A stretch of DNA of 64,000 nucleotides from an uncultured Sphingomonadaceae bacterium (GTDB lineage: Bacteria > Pseudomonadota > Alphaproteobacteria > Sphingomonadales > Sphingomonadaceae), in contig CANMBD010000005.1 of the NCBI GenBank assembly GCA_947495985.1, positions 124,001 through 188,000 on the forward strand, given 5' to 3'. The translations under genes and the position numbers were made by a program. Below are positions 60,418 to 64,000 of this stretch, one piece after another (the first letter of the stretch is position 1; every line of letters begins with the position of its first letter). The notes under the pieces are model-generated. The model saw only the letters and a list, made by a program, of their open reading frames with translations. It did no database searches and was not told where the DNA came from.

Positions 60418-62907
60418 ATGCGATTAATATTAAAGGCTGCGCTATTATCGGCGACGATCTTAGGCAGTTCACCCGTTTACGCACAAGATACGGCTGAAGA
60501 AGGTGCTGATGACAATTCCAATGTCATCATAGTTACCGCTCGCAAGAAAGAAGAGACACTGTTGGATGCGCCTTTGGCAGTTACCGTAATCGGTGAAACG
60601 GAGCTTGAAGGCGCTGGTTTCCAGGATATTACAGAAGTCACCAAGGCGGCACCGGGGGCTTTTGTTGAGCCCTTTGGCGACAATACCAACGGCACGGCGC
60701 GCATTAACTCGACGCCTCGGTTTCGCGGCATTACGTTGATCAGCGGCAACCGCTTGCAGCAGACAGCAACAGTATTTCTGGATGGCGTATTCCTCAGCGG
60801 CGGCGCGCAGACCATCGGTATCAATGAATTGCAACGCGTGGAAATTATCAAAGGTCCGCAATCGGCTTTGTTTGGCCGCAACACTTTTGCTGGTGCGATC
60901 AACTATGTGACCAAGGATCCCAGCGACGAGTTCCAGGTTGATCTGAGCGTCACGGCGGCCACCCGGGATGAATATAATTTCGCGGCAGGGGTAGAAGGAC
61001 CGATTACAGACGGTCTGTCTTTCCGCTTGAGCGGTAATTATGATACGAAAGACGGCCATTTTGACAATGTTGCTGTTCCTGGCCAACGCCTAGGTGACGA
61101 ATCACAATGGTCGATCGCCGGCACGTTGCTGATCGAACCAAGCGATGGCATCCGCCTCAAATTGAGAGGGTCCTATCAGGAAATTGATGATGGCCCTGCC
61201 GCTTCTGTTTTATACTTTGGTACCAGTCAGCATAATTTCGGAGGTTTTCAGTTCGTCAATGGCATTGCCGATCAAACGGACTCGGTCGTGCCTTCACCGG
61301 GCGGCGGCCGCGGTGAATCGGTCTTCCGCGGACGGATTACGGAACCTCCTGCTGATCGCATCGGACTGAACACAGCCCCGGAAAATCTTCAGGCATTTCT
61401 CGGCTTTTTAAATGATGGACGTTCCGATCCAAGTGACGCGATATTTGATTTCAAATATAATCCGACGACGGTGGATGATTTCGGTTTGAACCTTGATTCA
61501 TTGCGTCTGAGCGCAGTTGGATCTGCGGACCTGACCGACAATATCGAGTTCAGTTTTCTGGCGGGATACAACAAGGAAAGATTTGGTTTTTACACAGACT
61601 TTGATTCAACTCCCGACAATAGTTTCACGAGCTTTACCGCACGTGAAACAGAAGATGTGACGGTTGAAGGGCGCCTGTCTGCATCTTTGTTTGATGATAG
61701 CTTGTCTCTCTCTGCCGGAGCGAGCTACGTCAAAATCGATATTGATGAGCTGGGCGGAACGGCGAGTTTTTTTGGTCCGCCGATCTTCTTTGGTGACATT
61801 TTTCGGTCTGATCCCTTTGTATCCGGTGCTGAAACTGTGGGCTTTTTTGGTTCGCTAGATTACCAAATTACGGACCAGATATCGATCACGCTCGAGGGTC
61901 GTTTCCAGAAAGATGAGTTCAGCAACCCTGAGGTCAACGATGGCCTAGCAACGCCAATCTCGCCTGGGGAAATTAACAGCTTCCTGCCGCGCGGAACATT
62001 GCGATATCAGCCGTCAAATTACACGACATTCTATGCAACCTACAGCGAAGGCAACTTGCCAGGCGGCTTCAATCCGCAGATCGCTGGACTGGATGCACAA
62101 CAACTGGCCGAGCTGGCCGCCTTGGCACCCGATGCGAGGGTGCTTTTTGGCGAAGAACAGCTGACCAACTATGAATTTGGCTGGAAGCAACAACATCCTA
62201 GCGGTATCTTTGCTTTCAATCTTGCCGCCTTTTACATGAAACGGAGTGATGAAATCTTCAGCTCCATTGAGGTGATAACCGACACGGATCCGGGAGCGCC
62301 CAATCCGGTTCGTACGGTCAACTTCACGTCGAACGGGGCGAGCACCAATATCTACGGTGTCGAATTTGATGCGACAGTGAACGTCAGTGAAAACCTGTCC
62401 ATGCAGGGCTCTTTTGCTTATATTGATGCCAAGATTTCATCCTTTCCTGCCGACGGTGGAACCGGAGATTTTGGCGATATCTTTGGCCCCAATGCAGATA
62501 TTTCCGGACAACGAGCACCACGCTTTCCGCCTTTGACCCTCTCATTGGGCGCAACCTATGAGGATGATTTCAGCGGTTTTGGCGGCTTTTTCGACAGCTG
62601 GTATTTGCGCAGCGACCTTTATTTTACGGGCGACTATTTTGACAGCAATGCCAATGTCGCCAAGGTTGAGGAAGCAACTGATGTCAATCTTCGCCTGGGC
62701 CTGACGGGCGAGAATGCGGGTATCGAATTTTTCGTCACCAATCTTCTGAATGAAGACGCACCGACAACGGCCTTCAACTTTGCGGATACAAGCTTTGGCA
62801 CCCGTGCACTTCCCGGTGGGTTCTTCAACTTTGGCCGTGAAGGCGACCGTGTCGGGCTGCGTGACAAACGGCAATTTGGCATCAAGTTGAAATATACGTT
62901 CAACTAG
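60418..62907 (+). CDS. TonB-dependent outer-membrane receptor
   Basis: 829 residues from ATG 60418: signal peptide (MRLILKAALLSATILGSSPV), plug with NVIIVTARKKEETLLDAPLA and VEIIKGPQSALFGRNTFAGA, and a barrel ending QFGIKLKYTFN. It is more distant from the receptor next to it than tandem duplicates usually are. The frame remains open from 60247, but those codons pass through operator sites 10 and 11, so the later start, preceded by AAGGGGAGA, is right. A hairpin follows the stop. It completes the set of four receptors. Confidence 0.94.
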   Translation: MRLILKAALLSATILGSSPVYAQDTAEEGADDNSNVIIVTARKKEETLLDAPLAVTVIGETELEGAGFQDITEVTKAAPGAFVEPFGDNTNGTARINSTPRFRGITLISGNRLQQTATVFLDGVFLSGGAQTIGINELQRVEIIKGPQSALFGRNTFAGAINYVTKDPSDEFQVDLSVTAATRDEYNFAAGVEGPITDGLSFRLSGNYDTKDGHFDNVAVPGQRLGDESQWSIAGTLLIEPSDGIRLKLRGSYQEIDDGPAASVLYFGTSQHNFGGFQFVNGIADQTDSVVPSPGGGRGESVFRGRITEPPADRIGLNTAPENLQAFLGFLNDGRSDPSDAIFDFKYNPTTVDDFGLNLDSLRLSAVGSADLTDNIEFSFLAGYNKERFGFYTDFDSTPDNSFTSFTARETEDVTVEGRLSASLFDDSLSLSAGASYVKIDIDELGGTASFFGPPIFFGDIFRSDPFVSGAETVGFFGSLDYQITDQISITLEGRFQKDEFSNPEVNDGLATPISPGEINSFLPRGTLRYQPSNYTTFYATYSEGNLPGGFNPQIAGLDAQQLAELAALAPDARVLFGEEQLTNYEFGWKQQHPSGIFAFNLAAFYMKRSDEIFSSIEVITDTDPGAPNPVRTVNFTSNGASTNIYGVEFDATVNVSENLSMQGSFAYIDAKISSFPADGGTGDFGDIFGPNADISGQRAPRFPPLTLSLGATYEDDFSGFGGFFDSWYLRSDLYFTGDYFDSNANVAKVEEATDVNLRLGLTGENAGIEFFVTNLLNEDAPTTAFNFADTSFGTRALPGGFFNFGREGDRVGLRDKRQFGIKLKYTFN

Positions 62908-62926
62908 ACTGGCAATGCCCATAGAT

Positions 62927-62957
62927 AAAAAAGGCGTCTCTCAGGAGGCGCCTTTTT
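62927..62957. terminator. Bidirectional hairpin terminator
   Basis: AAAAAAGGCG and CGCCTTTTTT form a perfect stem with A and T tracts on either side, after the receptor gene and before a convergent hydrolase gene. Confidence 0.86.
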
Positions 62958-63013
62958 TATGATATTTGCTGGGACAGATAGAATATATTGCTGCGTTGAA
63001 CGCTCCGCTTCCT

Positions 63014-63874
63014 TTATCCTGTCAATATCGCCAAGAGCTCATCGGGGGCGGTCACCATAGCGTCATGGCCAGTGGCCAGCGCATGGTAAGTCCAGCTTGG
63101 ATCCGTTTGGACCTGCGCGGCATGATAGGGAAAGCTGCTATTGGGCAGGACCGGCGTGGTGCAATGGATGTAGCTGCGTTTCAGGTCCAGCGATCCACCA
63201 TTTTCAAGTTGGATGGGGTCCAACCATGTCTTGAGCGGATGGGGTGTCAGTTTCTGTGCGACCCAGTCATAGCCGGGATGATTTTTCGGAATGCCGAGAA
63301 TATCGGGCGGAAAGGCGGCCATGGCAATACCGTCGGGCGCCAAGCCTTCCAGTGCTTTGCGGGTCTGTTCGATGACTGCCGGGCTGCGTTCTGGTCCTTG
63401 CGTGATCATTGTTTCGCCATCATTCGGCAAGGCGGCATCGAGATAGATAATCTCGCTGATCCGATCTTTCATCGCGTCAGCAACACCGGTAATCACCATC
63501 CCGCCATAGCTGTGACCGACTAGCACTATGTCATTAAGATCATAATAGTCGATCAGCGACGTGATGTCCGTGATATGCGTATCGAGCCCGATATCCGCCG
63601 ACAAAAGATGCGCGCGCTCCGCCAGCCCGGTCAGCGTCGGCGTGAACACACGGTGCCCCAGCGCTTCCAGCTGCGACCGGACATCGCGCCAACACCACCC
63701 GCCGTGCCATGCACCATGGACCAGAACGAAAGTCTGGGCGGTGTTCGTGGACCTTGGCTCTTGACGACTGGCACGCGATTTGGCCTTGCCTGCCACCGAA
63801 GTCGCAAGACCTGTCGCTGTCACCGCAGCAATAAATGCGCGGCGACTGGTCAGGATTTTGGAACTGTCACTCAT
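63014..63874 (-). CDS. Tat-exported alpha/beta hydrolase, salicylate esterase-like
   Basis: 286 residues. TSRRAFIAAVTATGLATSV is a twin-arginine signal. VLVHGAWHGGWCWRDVRSQL, GLAERAHLLS, the elbow LVGHSYGGMVITG (normal Ser) and the late His in ATGHDAM are canonical, so this hydrolase looks active, unlike the two Thr copies. It resembles the plant salicylate/methyl-ester esterase type found in many bacteria. It lies next to the amine oxidase gene fragment and has no regulon operator, so it may belong to another operon. Confidence 0.88.
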   Translation of the reverse strand: MSDSSKILTSRRAFIAAVTATGLATSVAGKAKSRASRQEPRSTNTAQTFVLVHGAWHGGWCWRDVRSQLEALGHRVFTPTLTGLAERAHLLSADIGLDTHITDITSLIDYYDLNDIVLVGHSYGGMVITGVADAMKDRISEIIYLDAALPNDGETMITQGPERSPAVIEQTRKALEGLAPDGIAMAAFPPDILGIPKNHPGYDWVAQKLTPHPLKTWLDPIQLENGGSLDLKRSYIHCTTPVLPNSSFPYHAAQVQTDPSWTYHALATGHDAMVTAPDELLAILTG

Positions 63875-63891
63875 GGCTTTCTATTTCTCCG

Positions 63892-64000
63892 CTAGACAAG
63901 GGTTAGCACTCTGGCTGCGGTTCTTTCAGCGGTTTCCAGTGCACCTTCCATGCCGGGCCAGTTTTGTGTCATATGTTCGCCGGCAAAATGAAGGCGCCCG
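63892..64000 (-). CDS. C-terminal end of a flavin amine oxidase (partial)
   Basis: The last 35 residues run off the window edge. They read GRLHFAGEHMTQNWPGMEGA and then LETAERTAARVLTL before the stop. The FAGEH segment and GMEGALETAERTA pattern are the usual C-terminal FAD-binding segment of monoamine oxidases and L-amino-acid oxidases. The rest of the gene lies outside. It is 17 bases from the start of the Tat hydrolase gene, so the two form one operon. An amine oxidase would fit a nitrogen-containing substrate. Confidence 0.78.
   Translation of the reverse strand, partial: GRLHFAGEHMTQNWPGMEGALETAERTAARVLTLV

Overview
The window reads as one block of accessory catabolic DNA from an alphaproteobacterium, most likely of the order Sphingomonadales (for example Sphingopyxis or a Sphingorhabdus relative). 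Supporting signs are four large TonB-dependent receptors of the sphingomonad type, a REDY-like HapK protein, many CaiB/BaiF CoA-transferases, and a moderate GC content judged by eye. I see no housekeeping genes, rRNA, tRNA, transposase or CRISPR. Genes are tightly packed, with many ATGA or GTGA start/stop overlaps.

Layout. (a) 88-4253 (+): an Asp/Glu-racemase-like protein without any cysteine, two NTF2-like proteins and a TonB receptor. (b) 14454 down to 4321 (-): a two-lobed alpha/beta hydrolase, a DUF3598-like protein, LeuC-like and LeuD-like hydro-lyase subunits, an HMG-CoA-lyase-like enzyme, a CaiB CoA-transferase, a KstD-like flavoprotein, an NmrA-like reductase and a PhoX-like protein. 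(c) 14544-20936 (+): an isochorismatase-like amidohydrolase, two polysaccharide-deacetylase-like proteins, an aldehyde dehydrogenase, a methyltransferase with a small partner, and a medium-chain reductase. (d) 20926-24151: a protein of unknown function, a six-helix membrane protein, and a second methyltransferase with its partner. (e) 24148-30883 (-): a Tat-exported nitrilase-like protein, an FAD oxidase, an MFS transporter and a TonB receptor. (f) 31037-34362: a LysR regulator, a second DUF3598-like protein, a second membrane protein, and a DUF1838 protein. (g) 34472-39365 (+): CitE-like lyase, MaoC hydratase, acyl-CoA dehydrogenase and two CaiB transferases. (h) 39374-49353: a HutC-type GntR regulator diverging from an operon with two MmgE/PrpD proteins, a PaaK-like ligase, amidase, HapK, SDR, GFA, a third deacetylase-like protein, an enoyl-CoA hydratase relative and a VOC protein. 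(i) 57479 down to 49350 (-): a second run of small enzymes, an MFS transporter, a second Tat-exported nitrilase-like protein and an atypical secreted hydrolase. (j) 57732-62907 (+): two TonB receptors. (k) 63014-64000 (-): a Tat-exported hydrolase and the C-terminus of an amine oxidase.

The main discovery is a shared operator. A palindrome with the form AATTTGTC-CG-GACAAATT occurs at twelve intergenic places (14 to 18 of 18 positions matched). It sits in front of nearly every operon between 14 and 61 kb, including three of the four TonB receptors and both copies of the paired gene families. This marks the region as a single regulon. Its likely regulator is of GntR type, either the HutC-like protein encoded here or one encoded elsewhere.

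How the genes may work together (inference): the TonB receptors take up a compound; periplasmic and cytoplasmic C-N hydrolases or their relatives open an amide, imide or N-heterocyclic product; and the resulting branched dicarboxylates are converted to CoA thioesters (CaiB), oxidised (acyl-CoA dehydrogenase), hydrated (MaoC, LeuCD) and cleaved (CitE, HMG-CoA lyase). The substrate cannot be read from sequence. Several families recur as duplicated copies with altered catalytic residues: two nitrilase-like proteins with Ser for Cys, two hydrolases with Thr for the nucleophilic Ser, and a racemase-like protein with no Cys. Together these suggest an undescribed system.
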